Origin: Alphaproteobacteria bacterium
Lineage (GTDB): Bacteria > Pseudomonadota > Alphaproteobacteria > Rhodobacterales > Rhodobacteraceae
DNA: 64,000 nucleotides
Assembly: GCA_030431825.1 (NCBI GenBank)
Contig: JAUIIJ010000001.1
Coordinates: 1-64,000, forward strand
Reading direction: 5' to 3'
Positions 8,682 to 18,073 of the stretch are shown here, in pieces. How positions within the stretch are numbered: the stretch's first letter is position 1; each line of letters begins with the position of its first letter. A program made the translations under genes and the position numbers. The notes under the pieces are model-generated. The model did no database searches. It saw only the letters and a list, made by a program, of their open reading frames with translations, and was not told where the DNA came from.

Positions 8682-9752
8682 ATGGCTCTCAAGTTCGATA
8701 ACCTGACCGATCTTTTCGCGCATGGTTTTGATACCGTGATCGACGTGCGCAGCCCGGCGGAATTTGCCGAGGATCATCTGCCGGGGGCGATCAATCTGCC
8801 GGTCCTGGACAACCAGGAACGCGCGGAGGTCGGCACGATCTACAAGCAGCAGAGCCCGTTCCTGGCGCGCAAGCTGGGTGCGGCGCTGGTGTTTCGCAAC
8901 GCGGCGCATCATGTCGAGACCGCGCTGCGCGGCTTTGACGGGGGCTGGCGCCCTCTGGTCTACTGCTGGCGCGGTGGGCAACGGTCGGGTTCTTTCGTCT
9001 GGATGCTGCGCGAGATCGGCTGGCGGGCCGAGGTGGTCGAGGGCGGCTATCGCACGTACCGGCGGCTGGTGAACGCGGCGCTGTATGACGTGCCGCTGGC
9101 GCATCGGCTGATCGCGCTGGATGGCTATACCGGCACCGCCAAGACCGAATTGCTGCACCGGCTGCGGGCGGGCGGGGTGCAGGTTATCGACCTCGAAGGG
9201 TTGGCGGGGCATCGCGGCTCGCTGCTCGGGCGGATGGCCCGGCCGCAGCCGGGCCAGAAGGCGTTTGAAAGCGCCTTGGCCCGCGCGTTGAACGCTCTTG
9301 ATCCATCGCGGCCGGTGGTGATTGAGGCCGAGTCCAGCAAGATCGGCGAGCGCATCCTGCCGCCCAGTCTCTGGGCCGCGCTCAGACATGCGCCGCGCCT
9401 GACCCTGAGCGCACCGCTAGCGGCGCGCACGGCGTATCTGGTGCGCGCCTATGACGATGTCCTGTCGGATGGCGAACGGATGATGGACCTGCTCGGAGTG
9501 CTGCGCGCCTTTCGCGGAAATGCGGTGGTGGACGGCTGGTTCGAGCTGATCCGGGCGGGGGACAAGCACGAGCTGACACGGGCGCTCATGGTGCAGCATT
9601 ACGATCCGGCCTATGACAAGTCGCGCAAGGCCGTATCGGCGCCGGTTCTGGCCGAACTGACACTCGATACCTTGGACGATGCCGGGCTGGACCGTGCCGC
9701 CGCGCGGATCGCGGGGCTTGTGCAGGCTCAGGCGTTCTCGAGCGCGATATAG
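8682..9752 (+). CDS. mnmH: tRNA 2-selenouridine synthase
   Basis: MnmH (SelU, YbbB) replaces the sulfur of 2-thiouridine at tRNA wobble position 34 with selenium from selenophosphate, through a geranylated intermediate. The 356-residue protein has an N-terminal rhodanese domain with active-site Cys95 in YCWRGGQRS. It also has a C-terminal P-loop domain with GYTGTAKT (148-155). The length is typical. Its last 25 bases overlap the convergent selD fusion gene, so the enzyme and its selenium donor are encoded tail to tail. Confidence 0.93.
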   Translation: MALKFDNLTDLFAHGFDTVIDVRSPAEFAEDHLPGAINLPVLDNQERAEVGTIYKQQSPFLARKLGAALVFRNAAHHVETALRGFDGGWRPLVYCWRGGQRSGSFVWMLREIGWRAEVVEGGYRTYRRLVNAALYDVPLAHRLIALDGYTGTAKTELLHRLRAGGVQVIDLEGLAGHRGSLLGRMARPQPGQKAFESALARALNALDPSRPVVIEAESSKIGERILPPSLWAALRHAPRLTLSAPLAARTAYLVRAYDDVLSDGERMMDLLGVLRAFRGNAVVDGWFELIRAGDKHELTRALMVQHYDPAYDKSRKAVSAPVLAELTLDTLDDAGLDRAAARIAGLVQAQAFSSAI

Positions 9753-11890
9753 CCGCTGTCTGCGGTCAGGGCGCCGATCCGCGCCGCGGGATACCCCGCC
9801 GCGCGCAGCTCCGCGAGCAGGCGGTCCGCCTCCTGCGCAGGGACCGCGGCGAGCAGCCCGCCGGCGGTCTGCGGGTCATGGAGCAGGTCCGCCTTGCCGT
9901 GCCGGGGCAGGTGCGGCACCAGCGCATGGTTGTCCTCGAACAGGGACGAGCGGACTCCCGCCCTGGCCATTGCAAGCGCGCCATCCAACACCGGGACCGC
10001 GTCGAGCGCCAGGATTGCACCGGTTCCCGAGGCTTCGCAGATCCCGTGCAGGTGTCCGGCGAGGCCAAACCCGGTCACATCGGTCATCGCATGGGCCTTG
10101 CGCAGGATGCGTGAGGCCTTCGCCTGGGGCTGCACCATGTGTTCCAGTGCCGCGACGATCCAGTGGCCGCGCGCGTCTCCGGCCATGTCCGCCGCCATCA
10201 GAACGCCGCTGCCCAGCGGTTTCGTCAGGATCAGCACATCGCCCGGCTGCCCCCTGGCGAGGGTGACCGGCGCGCTGTCGCACAGGCCGGTCAGGGTAAA
10301 GCCGATGGTCAGTTCCGCGCCGACGGAACTGTGTCCGCCCACGATCTCGGCACCGGCGCCGCGCAGGGTGTCGGTTGCCGTCGCCATGATCTCGGCCAGC
10401 ATCCGTTGCTGCAGGCTGTCGGACAGCCGCGGCAGGATCACCGTTGCGGTCGCGGCCTGTGGTGTCGCCGCCATCGCCCAGATATCGCCGAGCGCATGGT
10501 TTGCCGCGATGCGGGTCATCATTACCGGATCGTCGATCAGAGCGCGCAGGTGATCCGATGTCATGACCTGCTGCACCCCGCCCGTGGTCAGAAGCGCCGC
10601 GTCGTCGCCCGGCAGCGGCGTGACATCCGCGCGCCGGTTGCCTGCCAGTGGGGCAAGAGCGTGGCGCAGCGCAGTGCGGCCGACCTTGGCGCCACAGCCG
10701 CCGCACAGCGGTTTGCTGCCCAGGGCTTCGATCATGTCGACGGTGTGGACCGGCGGCAGGCCCGGGGGGGCCATCCGGGGCAGGTCGCGAAACCGGTTCA
10801 TGAAGGTTCGGTCGATGCGATCCTTCCAGCGCCACATCAGCGGGCCGGTCCAACTCTGGCCGAACCGTTCGGCCAGCGCACTTTTCCGCCCGAGCGAGAT
10901 CAGCTTGAGATAGTCTTTCTGCGGGCGGTAGCGTCGCAGCGCGCCGCCGCTCAGGGTGGCGCAGATATTATCGTAAAGGACTGGCGCCTGCCGCACGGCG
11001 TAGACACCGGCCTTGGGGCGGGGGGTGTTCGTCATATGGGCGCAATCGCCGGTCGCGAAAATCGCCGGATCGCTGCTCTGCAACCGATCGTTCACCGCGA
11101 TGAACCCGTCCTGCAACACCAGCCCGGATTGCCCGATCCAGCGATGCGCCCGCGCCCCTGCCGCGCCGGTGGTAAAGTCCGAGCGCAGGCTGCGCCCGTC
11201 CCGCAGGACAACGGCATCGGTCTGGATTTCGCGAACCCCGGTCTGCTCCAGCAGCGTGATGCCCAGCCTGTGCATCTGCCGTGTGATATGCTGGCGTGTC
11301 TGCGCGCCGGTGGCGGTCAGCATCCTGTCCCGGTCGATGAGCGTGACGGTTGCATCGCGGCGCTGCCGGCGCAGCCGATAGGCCATGGCCATCGCCAGTT
11401 CCGCCCCCGCGACACCGCCGCCGATGACGACAACGTTTGCCGGCGTGGCGGCATTGGCAAAATGCTCCCAGCGTTCCGCGAATGCGCCGAGCGGCTTGGC
11501 CGGCACCGCATGTTCCACGAAACCCGGCAGGTCGGGCATTTCCGAGGTGATGCCGATATCCACCGAACACAGGTCAAAGGCGATCGGGGGACGGCCGGGC
11601 ACATGTACCAGCCGGTTGCCGGTGTCGAGATGTTCGGCGGCACCGATGACGATCCGCGCACCGGCAAAACGCGCGAGGCGAACAAGATCGATATCCAGAT
11701 CGTCCCGCCCGTAATGTCCTGCCACGAACCCCGGTAACATGCCGGAATAGGGGGCGGTCGGGCCGGGATTGATCAGTGTCATCCGTGCGCCGGGCAGCGG
11801 GCGCATGCCCCATTTGCGCAGAACCAGCGCATGGGTGTGGCCACCGCCGATCAGGACGACATCGTGGGTCAGGGGAAGCGCCGTATTCAT
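9728..11890 (-). CDS. selD: Selenide, water dikinase fused to an N-terminal FAD/NAD(P)-dependent oxidoreductase
   Basis: This 720-residue protein has two parts. Residues 1 to about 375 are an NDH-2-like flavoprotein with VVLIGGGHTHALVL, the second Rossmann motif VVIGGGVAGAELAMAMA and FATGDCAHM. Residues from about 390 onward are SelD, which makes selenophosphate from selenide and ATP. They carry CGGCGAK, with Cys399 and Lys402 at the positions of E. coli Cys17 and Lys20, then LPGDDAALL, DVTGFGLAGHLHG and the C-terminal DPQTAGGLL. Cys399 is TGT, so no selenocysteine is used. Such fusions are known. The flavoprotein half may supply reduced selenium, which is an inference. No selA or selB lies nearby, consistent with service to MnmH. 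Confidence 0.92.
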   Translation of the reverse strand: MNTALPLTHDVVLIGGGHTHALVLRKWGMRPLPGARMTLINPGPTAPYSGMLPGFVAGHYGRDDLDIDLVRLARFAGARIVIGAAEHLDTGNRLVHVPGRPPIAFDLCSVDIGITSEMPDLPGFVEHAVPAKPLGAFAERWEHFANAATPANVVVIGGGVAGAELAMAMAYRLRRQRRDATVTLIDRDRMLTATGAQTRQHITRQMHRLGITLLEQTGVREIQTDAVVLRDGRSLRSDFTTGAAGARAHRWIGQSGLVLQDGFIAVNDRLQSSDPAIFATGDCAHMTNTPRPKAGVYAVRQAPVLYDNICATLSGGALRRYRPQKDYLKLISLGRKSALAERFGQSWTGPLMWRWKDRIDRTFMNRFRDLPRMAPPGLPPVHTVDMIEALGSKPLCGGCGAKVGRTALRHALAPLAGNRRADVTPLPGDDAALLTTGGVQQVMTSDHLRALIDDPVMMTRIAANHALGDIWAMAATPQAATATVILPRLSDSLQQRMLAEIMATATDTLRGAGAEIVGGHSSVGAELTIGFTLTGLCDSAPVTLARGQPGDVLILTKPLGSGVLMAADMAGDARGHWIVAALEHMVQPQAKASRILRKAHAMTDVTGFGLAGHLHGICEASGTGAILALDAVPVLDGALAMARAGVRSSLFEDNHALVPHLPRHGKADLLHDPQTAGGLLAAVPAQEADRLLAELRAAGYPAARIGALTADSGYIALENA

Positions 11891-12084
11891 GTGCCGGTTC
11901 TATCGCATCCCGACACCGGTGCAAGCCGTCGCGTTCGGGCCGCGATCACGCGCGGCGTCGGGCAGGGCGGACCGCGCGGGACAGGCCTGTCGGAAGCGGC
12001 ATAAGCTCACACTGGCGTGAACGCTCTTGCGCGCGGATATGGATTGGTCAATGTCGCCGGCAGCAATAACCGGAGCACCACGAC

Positions 12085-13704
12085 ATGCCGCAATCGGACA
12101 CCCGCGCAGCCGACATTCTTGCCCGGCGCCTCTACGACGCCGGATGCCGTCATGCCTTTGGCATGCCGGGAGGTGAGGTTCTGACGCTGGTGGATGCGCT
12201 GGAACGGGCGGGCATCCGCTTTATCCTCGCCAAGCATGAAAACGCGGCGGGTTTCATGGCCGAGGGCGTGTATCACCGTGACGGTGCGCCGGGGATCTTG
12301 GTGGCGACGCTTGGTCCGGGGGCGATGAACGGGGTCAACGTCGTCGCCAACGCCTTGCAGGACCGGGTGCCGCTGATCGTGCTGACCGGTTGCGTGGACG
12401 AGGACGAGGCGCTGAGCTACACCCATCAGGTTCTGGATCATCAGGCGGTGTTCCGCCCGATCACCAAGGCCAGCTTTCGCCTGACCGCGAAGGGCGCGGG
12501 GATCGTCGCGGATGACGCGGTGCTGACGGCAACGGCGCCGCGTCCGGGCCCGGTTCATGTGGATGTGCCCATCGGTGTGGCCGATACCGTTGTCCCGGAC
12601 ACCACGTCCCGCCAGAATCGCCGGCCGGCGCCGGTGGTGCCGCATGGTGCCGATCTTGCGCAGGCGCGTGACTGGCTGGCCAGGGCGCAGCGGCCGCTGG
12701 CGATTGTCGGCCTGGATGTCCTGAACGATTCGTCGGCGCCGGTGTTGCAGGCCTTTGTCGAGCATTTTCGCATCCCCTTTGTCACCACCTACAAGGCCAA
12801 GGGCGTCATCGACGAGGACCATCCGCTCTGCCTTGGCGCGGCCGGCCTGTCCCCGCTGGCGGACACGCATCTGCTGCCGCTGGTGAAGCAGGCCGATCTT
12901 GTGCTGGCCATCGGCTATGATCCGATCGAGATGCGTCCCGGCTGGCGGGATGCGTGGGACATCAGCCGGCAGAATGTCATAGATATCGCGGCGGAACCGA
13001 ACCGGCATCACATGCATCGGGCCGGACTTGATCTGGTGGCGGATACCGGGGCGACACTGGAAGCGATGGCGCAGGGAACGCCGATCGCCGACACATGGCC
13101 CGGTGGTGAACCCCGGCACGTGAAAGAGGCGATGAAGCGGGCCTTTCCCGCGGATGAAGAGTGGGGACCGGCAGCGGTGATCGACGAGTGCCGCAAGGTC
13201 TTGCCCCGCGACACGCTCGCCACCGCCGACAGCGGCGCGCACCGCATATTGCTGTCGCAGATGTGGACCTGCCATGCCCCGCGCGACATGGTGCAATCCT
13301 CGGGCCTCTGCACAATGGGCTGCGCGGTGCCCTTGGCGATCGGATTGAAACTCGCCGCGCCGGAGCGCCCGGTGGTCAGCTTTTCCGGCGATGCCGGGCT
13401 GCTGATGGTTGCCGGTGAACTCGCGACCGCCGCAGAGCTGGGCACTGCGGTGACTTTTGTGGTGTTTGTCGATGCCAGCCTTGCCCTGATCGAACTCAAG
13501 CAGCGGCAGCGACAGATGAGCAATCTTGGCGTCGACTTTCCGCGCCACGACTTTGCCGCGATGGGGCGGGCCTTTGGCGGCGACGGGATGACCGTGCGGA
13601 CCCGCGCCGAATTGCGTGCGGCGCTCGGGCAGGCGCAAAGGGCAGACCGCTTTACCGTGATCGCGGCGGAAATCGACCGAAATGCCTATGACGGTCGCCT
13701 CTGA
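12085..13704 (+). CDS. Thiamine-diphosphate-dependent enzyme, acetolactate synthase-like
   Basis: The 539-residue protein has the three domains of ThDP enzymes: the PYR domain (about 5-170) with catalytic Glu52 in KHENAAGF, a central domain (about 190-320) and the PP domain (about 350-539). The Mg/ThDP site begins SGDAGLLM (Asp436), but the second half reads FVDAS, with Asp463-Ala464 in place of the usual Asn-Asn. Some ALS-like subfamilies share this, so it is not necessarily inactivating. No small regulatory subunit is adjacent, which argues against IlvB. It may be a 2-oxoacid decarboxylase, carboligase or acyl transferase. It is divergent from the selD fusion across 194 bp. Confidence 0.82.
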   Translation: MPQSDTRAADILARRLYDAGCRHAFGMPGGEVLTLVDALERAGIRFILAKHENAAGFMAEGVYHRDGAPGILVATLGPGAMNGVNVVANALQDRVPLIVLTGCVDEDEALSYTHQVLDHQAVFRPITKASFRLTAKGAGIVADDAVLTATAPRPGPVHVDVPIGVADTVVPDTTSRQNRRPAPVVPHGADLAQARDWLARAQRPLAIVGLDVLNDSSAPVLQAFVEHFRIPFVTTYKAKGVIDEDHPLCLGAAGLSPLADTHLLPLVKQADLVLAIGYDPIEMRPGWRDAWDISRQNVIDIAAEPNRHHMHRAGLDLVADTGATLEAMAQGTPIADTWPGGEPRHVKEAMKRAFPADEEWGPAAVIDECRKVLPRDTLATADSGAHRILLSQMWTCHAPRDMVQSSGLCTMGCAVPLAIGLKLAAPERPVVSFSGDAGLLMVAGELATAAELGTAVTFVVFVDASLALIELKQRQRQMSNLGVDFPRHDFAAMGRAFGGDGMTVRTRAELRAALGQAQRADRFTVIAAEIDRNAYDGRL

Positions 13705-13934
13705 AACCGGTAAATCGGCAAGATGTGGGGCCGGAAAGTCCACAACCATGGCGCGTTCCCGGTCAATTCAGACGGGTTTTCGCTCAAAATGCCCGGATTC
13801 TTCGGCAACAATTCTCTCATATGTCACACGGCTCTTCACCAATTCGAGAGTATGAGACATAGCGATATTTCAATGGCCTACTGTTTGTTAAGCGAGTCGC
13901 AGCGCGTGACTTCCAAGCAGAATTGGACCCCTAG

Positions 13935-15302
13935 ATGAAGATTGATGTATTCGGCCTAAACACCAGCCTGGAACACTCGGGCAGCCTGACAGACTGGAAC
14001 GCCGCCATGTTGGGTTTTCTGGCGCATGCTGCGGTTACGCCCAAGCACCTGATGGCGGTGCTGGAGCGGGAGCCGGGCTTTGCGCTTGGTCATGCGACCA
14101 AGGGCATGTTCTACCTGTTGCTCGGGCGTCGCGAGCTTGTCGCGGTTGCGCAGGGCGATCTGGCCAATGCGAAACAGGCACTGGAGCAGGGCGGGGCGAC
14201 GCCTCGCGAACGCCTGTATGTTCAGGCGCTGGATGTCTGGATGACGGGCCAGCCCTCGGGCGCGGTGCGCCTGCTCGAACAGGTTCTGCGCGATCATCCG
14301 CAAGACGCGCTGGCGATGAAGCTGAGCCATGCGATCCGCTTTGTCCTCGGCGACGCCGCCGGCATGCGCCGGTCGGTCGAACGGGTGATGCCCGCCTATG
14401 GCACCGATCACGCGGCACATGGCTACCTGCTGGGTTGTCATGCCTTCACGCTGGAAGAGACCGGAGAGTACGACCGCGCCGAAATCGCCGGACGTCAGGC
14501 GCTCTGGACCGCGCCGGACGACGCCTGGGGTCTGCACGCGGTGGCGCATGTACATGACATGACCGGCAATGCGCGGCGCGGGCTCGACTGGCTTGCCGGG
14601 CGCGAGAACGCCTGGGCGCATTGCAACAATTTCCGCTATCACGTCTGGTGGCACAAGGCGCTGATGCATCTGGATCAGGGCGAAACCGATGTGGTTCTGG
14701 ATCTCTATGACCGCGATATCCGCGCCGACAAGACCGATGACTATCGCGATATTTCCAACGCCACATCGCTGCTCGGTCGCCTTGAGCTCGAAGGTGTCGA
14801 TGTTGGCGACCGCTGGCAGGAGCTGGCTGACCTGAGCGCGGCCCGGACCGAGGACGGTTGCCTGATCTTTGCTGACCTGCATTACCTTCTCGCGCTCAGC
14901 GCCGACAGCCGCGAGACCGAGGTGGCGAGCATGCTGCGTCGCATCCATCGCGATGCCAGCGCCAACCGGACCGAGGTGGAGGCGCGGATGGCCCGTCCCG
15001 GCGTATCGGCGGCCGAGGGGCTGGCGGCGTTCGGCGAAAGCCGCTTTGCCGAGGCCTTTGCGCACCTGTCTGCCGCGCGCGGCGACATGCAGCACGCCGG
15101 GGGCAGCCACGCCCAGCGTGACATATTCGAACGGCTGACCATTGATGCCGGCCTGCGCGCCGGTTTGCTGGACCAGACCGAAGCCATTCTGAACGATCGC
15201 CGGGCACGTCGGGGCAGCGAAGATGCCTATGACGCCGCGCGGCGCAACCTGATCAGCGTCGGACGCGGACAGGAGGGCGCGCAGAGCGTTCCCGCACAGT
15301 AA
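13935..15302 (+). CDS. TPR-repeat protein (TTC38-like)
   Basis: This 455-residue protein is rich in helical pairs resembling tetratricopeptide repeats. Examples are PGFALGHATKGMFYLLLGRR, DALAMKLSHAIRFVLGD and EYDRAEIAGRQALWTAPDDAWGLHAVAHVHDMTG. The HAVAHV and NFRYHVWWHKALMHLDQG segments resemble the TTC38 family. There is no signal peptide or membrane segment, so it is probably cytoplasmic. It ends 24 bp before opgC and is probably co-transcribed with the glucan genes, but no glucan role is established. The 230-bp gap upstream holds TCTCATA (13815) and TATGAGA (13851), an inverted repeat with a 29-bp spacer, and otherwise nothing recognised. Confidence 0.75.
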   Translation: MKIDVFGLNTSLEHSGSLTDWNAAMLGFLAHAAVTPKHLMAVLEREPGFALGHATKGMFYLLLGRRELVAVAQGDLANAKQALEQGGATPRERLYVQALDVWMTGQPSGAVRLLEQVLRDHPQDALAMKLSHAIRFVLGDAAGMRRSVERVMPAYGTDHAAHGYLLGCHAFTLEETGEYDRAEIAGRQALWTAPDDAWGLHAVAHVHDMTGNARRGLDWLAGRENAWAHCNNFRYHVWWHKALMHLDQGETDVVLDLYDRDIRADKTDDYRDISNATSLLGRLELEGVDVGDRWQELADLSAARTEDGCLIFADLHYLLALSADSRETEVASMLRRIHRDASANRTEVEARMARPGVSAAEGLAAFGESRFAEAFAHLSAARGDMQHAGGSHAQRDIFERLTIDAGLRAGLLDQTEAILNDRRARRGSEDAYDAARRNLISVGRGQEGAQSVPAQ

Positions 15303-15326
15303 CTTTTGCAGAGGCAAGACAAAGAC

Positions 15327-16574
15327 ATGGCGACAATTTCGCCCACATCGGATTTTGTTCCGACACCGGCTGCCGCGAGTCCGGCAACCACGCGCCTGCG
15401 TGATCCGCGGCTGGATTTCTATCGCGGGATCGCGATGTTCATCATCCTGGTCGCGCATATTCCGTTCAACGCCTGGAGCAGCTGGATCCCGGCGCGGTTC
15501 GGCTGGTCCGATGCCACCGAGATCTTTGTCTTCTGCTCGGGCATGGCATCGGCCATCGCCTTTGGCGGCGCATTCGAACGCATGGGCTGGCGCATGGGCA
15601 CGGCCCGCGTCGGGTTCCGGGTCTGGCAGGTCTACTGGGCGCATATCGGGTTGTTCTTTTTCGTCGCGATGATGATGGCGGCGCTGGATACCTACGGCGC
15701 ATTCGACAAGAGCTATGTCGACTCGCTCAATCTTGGCCGGTTCTTCACCGATCCGATGACGCAGATCGTCGGCATCTTTACCCTGACCTACGTGCCGAAC
15801 TACTTCGATATCCTGCCCATGTACCTCGTGGTGCTGGCGCTGATGCCGCTGTTCATGGCGTTGTCGCGGGGCGGTTTCGCGCCGGTTGCCGGGGCGAGCA
15901 TTGCCTTGTGGCTGGCTGCGAATATCGGGTTGCTGTCGCTGCCTGCCGAACCGTGGTCCGATCGGCCGTGGTTCTTCAACCCCTTCGGCTGGCAGTTGCT
16001 GTTCTTTACGGGTTTCGCCTTCATGCGCGGATGGATTCCGGCACCGCCGGTTTCGCGGCGGCTGGTCTGGATCGCGGCGGGGTTCCTCGTGCTGACGGCG
16101 CCTTTCGGTTCGTGGAAGGTGTTCCAGTGGATCAATACCGCCAGCCCCGAACTCGGCGCGCTGTTCCGCAATGTCTGGACCATGTTCGCGACCCTCGAGA
16201 AAGAGACCGGATTCAGCCTGCGCGCCAAGACCGAGTTCGGAATCCTGCGCTACCTGCATTTCCTGTCGCTGGCCTATCTGGCCTGGGTCGCGGCAGGCGA
16301 GGGTGGGCGCCGCTTGCAGGCCACCGGCACCGGGATGGCGGCGAACATCTGGCGCAACCTTTTGAAAGTCATCACCAAAGTCGGCCAGCAATCGCTTGCG
16401 GTCTTTGTTTTTTCGATGGCTGTCGCGCGGCTGCTGGGTTTTGTCCTCGACCAGCTCGGGCGCAGCCCTGCGACAGTTTTGCTTGTTAACCTGGCGGGCT
16501 TTGCAATGATCATCGCGGTTGCCTATATCGCCGGTTGGTTCAAGTCTCAGCCATGGCGGAGCAAACGCGCATGA
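15327..16574 (+). CDS. opgC: OpgC protein, osmoregulated periplasmic glucan modification
   Basis: This 415-residue protein has about ten transmembrane helices and the OpgC-type acyltransferase opening RLRDPRLDFYRGIAMFIILVAHIP. That is followed by SDATEIFVFCSGMASAIAFG and the long loops typical of the family. In Rhodobacter sphaeroides, OpgC adds succinyl groups to periplasmic glucans. The ATG at 15327 follows GAGGCAAG; an in-frame TTG at 15306 is less likely. The stop overlaps opgG in ATGA, so the genes are coupled. Confidence 0.88.
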   Translation: MATISPTSDFVPTPAAASPATTRLRDPRLDFYRGIAMFIILVAHIPFNAWSSWIPARFGWSDATEIFVFCSGMASAIAFGGAFERMGWRMGTARVGFRVWQVYWAHIGLFFFVAMMMAALDTYGAFDKSYVDSLNLGRFFTDPMTQIVGIFTLTYVPNYFDILPMYLVVLALMPLFMALSRGGFAPVAGASIALWLAANIGLLSLPAEPWSDRPWFFNPFGWQLLFFTGFAFMRGWIPAPPVSRRLVWIAAGFLVLTAPFGSWKVFQWINTASPELGALFRNVWTMFATLEKETGFSLRAKTEFGILRYLHFLSLAYLAWVAAGEGGRRLQATGTGMAANIWRNLLKVITKVGQQSLAVFVFSMAVARLLGFVLDQLGRSPATVLLVNLAGFAMIIAVAYIAGWFKSQPWRSKRA

Positions 16575-18073
16575 CACTCACGCGCAGACAGTTTCTTGTG
16601 ACAACATCGGCCTTTGCCCTGGCAACGGCCGCCGGTGCAACCACGACCGAAGCGCCCTTCGATCACACGCAGGTCGTCGCGATGGCGCGGGACATGGCGG
16701 CGGGCGCATACACGCCGCGCGACATGGTTCCGAAGGCCTGGCAGGAGCTCACCTACGAGCAGTACAAGCTGATCCGGTTTCGCCCGGAAGCGACGCTGTG
16801 GTACGGGACCGAAACGCCGTTCAACGTCGATTTCTTTACGCCCGGCCTCTATTTTCCGCGTACGGTCAAGGTTGAAACGGTCGAGAACGGCAAGGCGACT
16901 CCGGTGGCCTTCGAACTCTCCATGTTCGAGAAATCCGACTCCGTGCCGGACCTGCCGGTGGATGAATCGCTGGGCTTTTCCGGCCTGCGCCTGCGCACCG
17001 AGATGCACCGTCCGGGCCTGACCGACGAATTCTGCGTGTTCCAGGGGGCGAGCTATTTCCGGGCCATCGGTCTGGACGAGATCTACGGCCTTTCGGCGCG
17101 CGGTCTCGCGCTCAAGACCGGCGATCCCGAGGGCGAGGAATTTCCCGATTTCATCCGGTTCTGGCTGGAGCGGCCGCGCCCGGATCAGCGCAACATGATC
17201 GTTCATGCGCTGATGGACAGTCCGAGCGTCACCGGCGCCTATCGCTTTGACATCACGCCGGGTCCGGCCTGTGTCATGGAGGTGACCGCAACCCTGTTTG
17301 CGCGTGAAGAGCTCGATCACGTGGGGCTGGGCCCGCTGACCAGCATGTTCCTCTTTGACGAGACCAACCGCAGCCGCTTTGACGATTTCCGCCCCGCCGT
17401 GCATGACAGCGACGGGCTGATGATCCTGAACGGCAATGGCGAGGTGCTGTGGCGGCCTCTGGCCAACCCGAAACAGCTTCAGATTTCGTCATTCATCGAC
17501 ACCGATCCGCGCGGTTTCGGCCTGATGCAGCGTGCCCGCCGCCTGTCGGACTTTGCGGATCTCGAGGCGCATTATCATCGCCGCCCCGGTCTCTGGGTCG
17601 AACCCAAGGGGGATTGGGGCAAGGGCGCCGTGACGCTGGTGGAAATCCCGGCCGATCGCGAGATCTATGACAATATCGTCGCGTACTGGCGTCCTTCGAC
17701 CGCCTATCCCGCGGGTGCGCAGATCGACCTTGCCTATCGTCTCACGTGGGGCGAAGAGGCACCGGTCGTGGACACCTATCCGCGCGTGTTGAATACCCGC
17801 ATGGGCAAGGGGTTCCACGGGGATCGCGTGGTGACCGTGGATTTCGAGGCTGACCCGCTGTTTGACGACGGGCCCGACGCGATCACCCCCGTGGTCAGTT
17901 CGCCGCATGTGGAAACCTCGGACGGGGTGTTGCAATACAACCCCGAAACCGGGGGGCTGCGGCTGGCATTCTCGTTTGAACCGGGCGATCGCGATCTCGT
18001 CGAACTGCGCGCGCAACTGCGCAAGGGAGACCAGATGGCGAGCGAAGTCTGGCTTTACCGGTGGACCGCATGA
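16571..18073 (+). CDS. opgG: Periplasmic glucan biosynthesis protein OpgG/MdoG
   Basis: The 500-residue product has a twin-arginine signal (LTRRQFLVTTSAFALATAAGA) and is periplasmic. The mature part is the MdoG/OpgG fold with FDHTQVVAMARDMAAGAY, YKLIRFRPEATLW, FQGASYFRAIGLDEIYGLSARGLA, the middle RPAVHDSDGL and a C-terminal Ig-like domain. OpgG/OpgD proteins process or polymerise the glucan backbone in the periplasm; the enterobacterial ones have been shown to have beta-1,2-glucanase activity. Its ATG at 16571 overlaps the opgC stop, and its own stop overlaps opgH (ATGA). The neighbours support the assignment fully. Confidence 0.92.
   Translation: MTLTRRQFLVTTSAFALATAAGATTTEAPFDHTQVVAMARDMAAGAYTPRDMVPKAWQELTYEQYKLIRFRPEATLWYGTETPFNVDFFTPGLYFPRTVKVETVENGKATPVAFELSMFEKSDSVPDLPVDESLGFSGLRLRTEMHRPGLTDEFCVFQGASYFRAIGLDEIYGLSARGLALKTGDPEGEEFPDFIRFWLERPRPDQRNMIVHALMDSPSVTGAYRFDITPGPACVMEVTATLFAREELDHVGLGPLTSMFLFDETNRSRFDDFRPAVHDSDGLMILNGNGEVLWRPLANPKQLQISSFIDTDPRGFGLMQRARRLSDFADLEAHYHRRPGLWVEPKGDWGKGAVTLVEIPADREIYDNIVAYWRPSTAYPAGAQIDLAYRLTWGEEAPVVDTYPRVLNTRMGKGFHGDRVVTVDFEADPLFDDGPDAITPVVSSPHVETSDGVLQYNPETGGLRLAFSFEPGDRDLVELRAQLRKGDQMASEVWLYRWTA

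Noticed and set aside
10139..11737. A 532-codon plus-strand frame inside the selD fusion gene
   Set aside because: It is antisense to a protein with two verified domains, and its own translation is low in structure and Arg/Gln-rich.
9728..11890. Possible selenocysteine (in-frame TGA) in SelD
   Set aside because: The catalytic codon is TGT (Cys399), and the frame has no internal TGA.
13723..13938. A 71-codon plus-strand frame between the ThDP enzyme and the TPR gene
   Set aside because: It lies in an AT-richer gap with an inverted repeat, has no ribosome binding site and no protein-like pattern. It is more likely promoter DNA of the TPR-opg operon.
13956..16577. An 873-codon open frame on the minus strand opposite the TPR and opgC genes
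   Set aside because: It is antisense to two well-supported genes and its composition (many Arg, His, Gln, Gly, Pro) is that of a high-GC shadow frame. No domain is recognisable.
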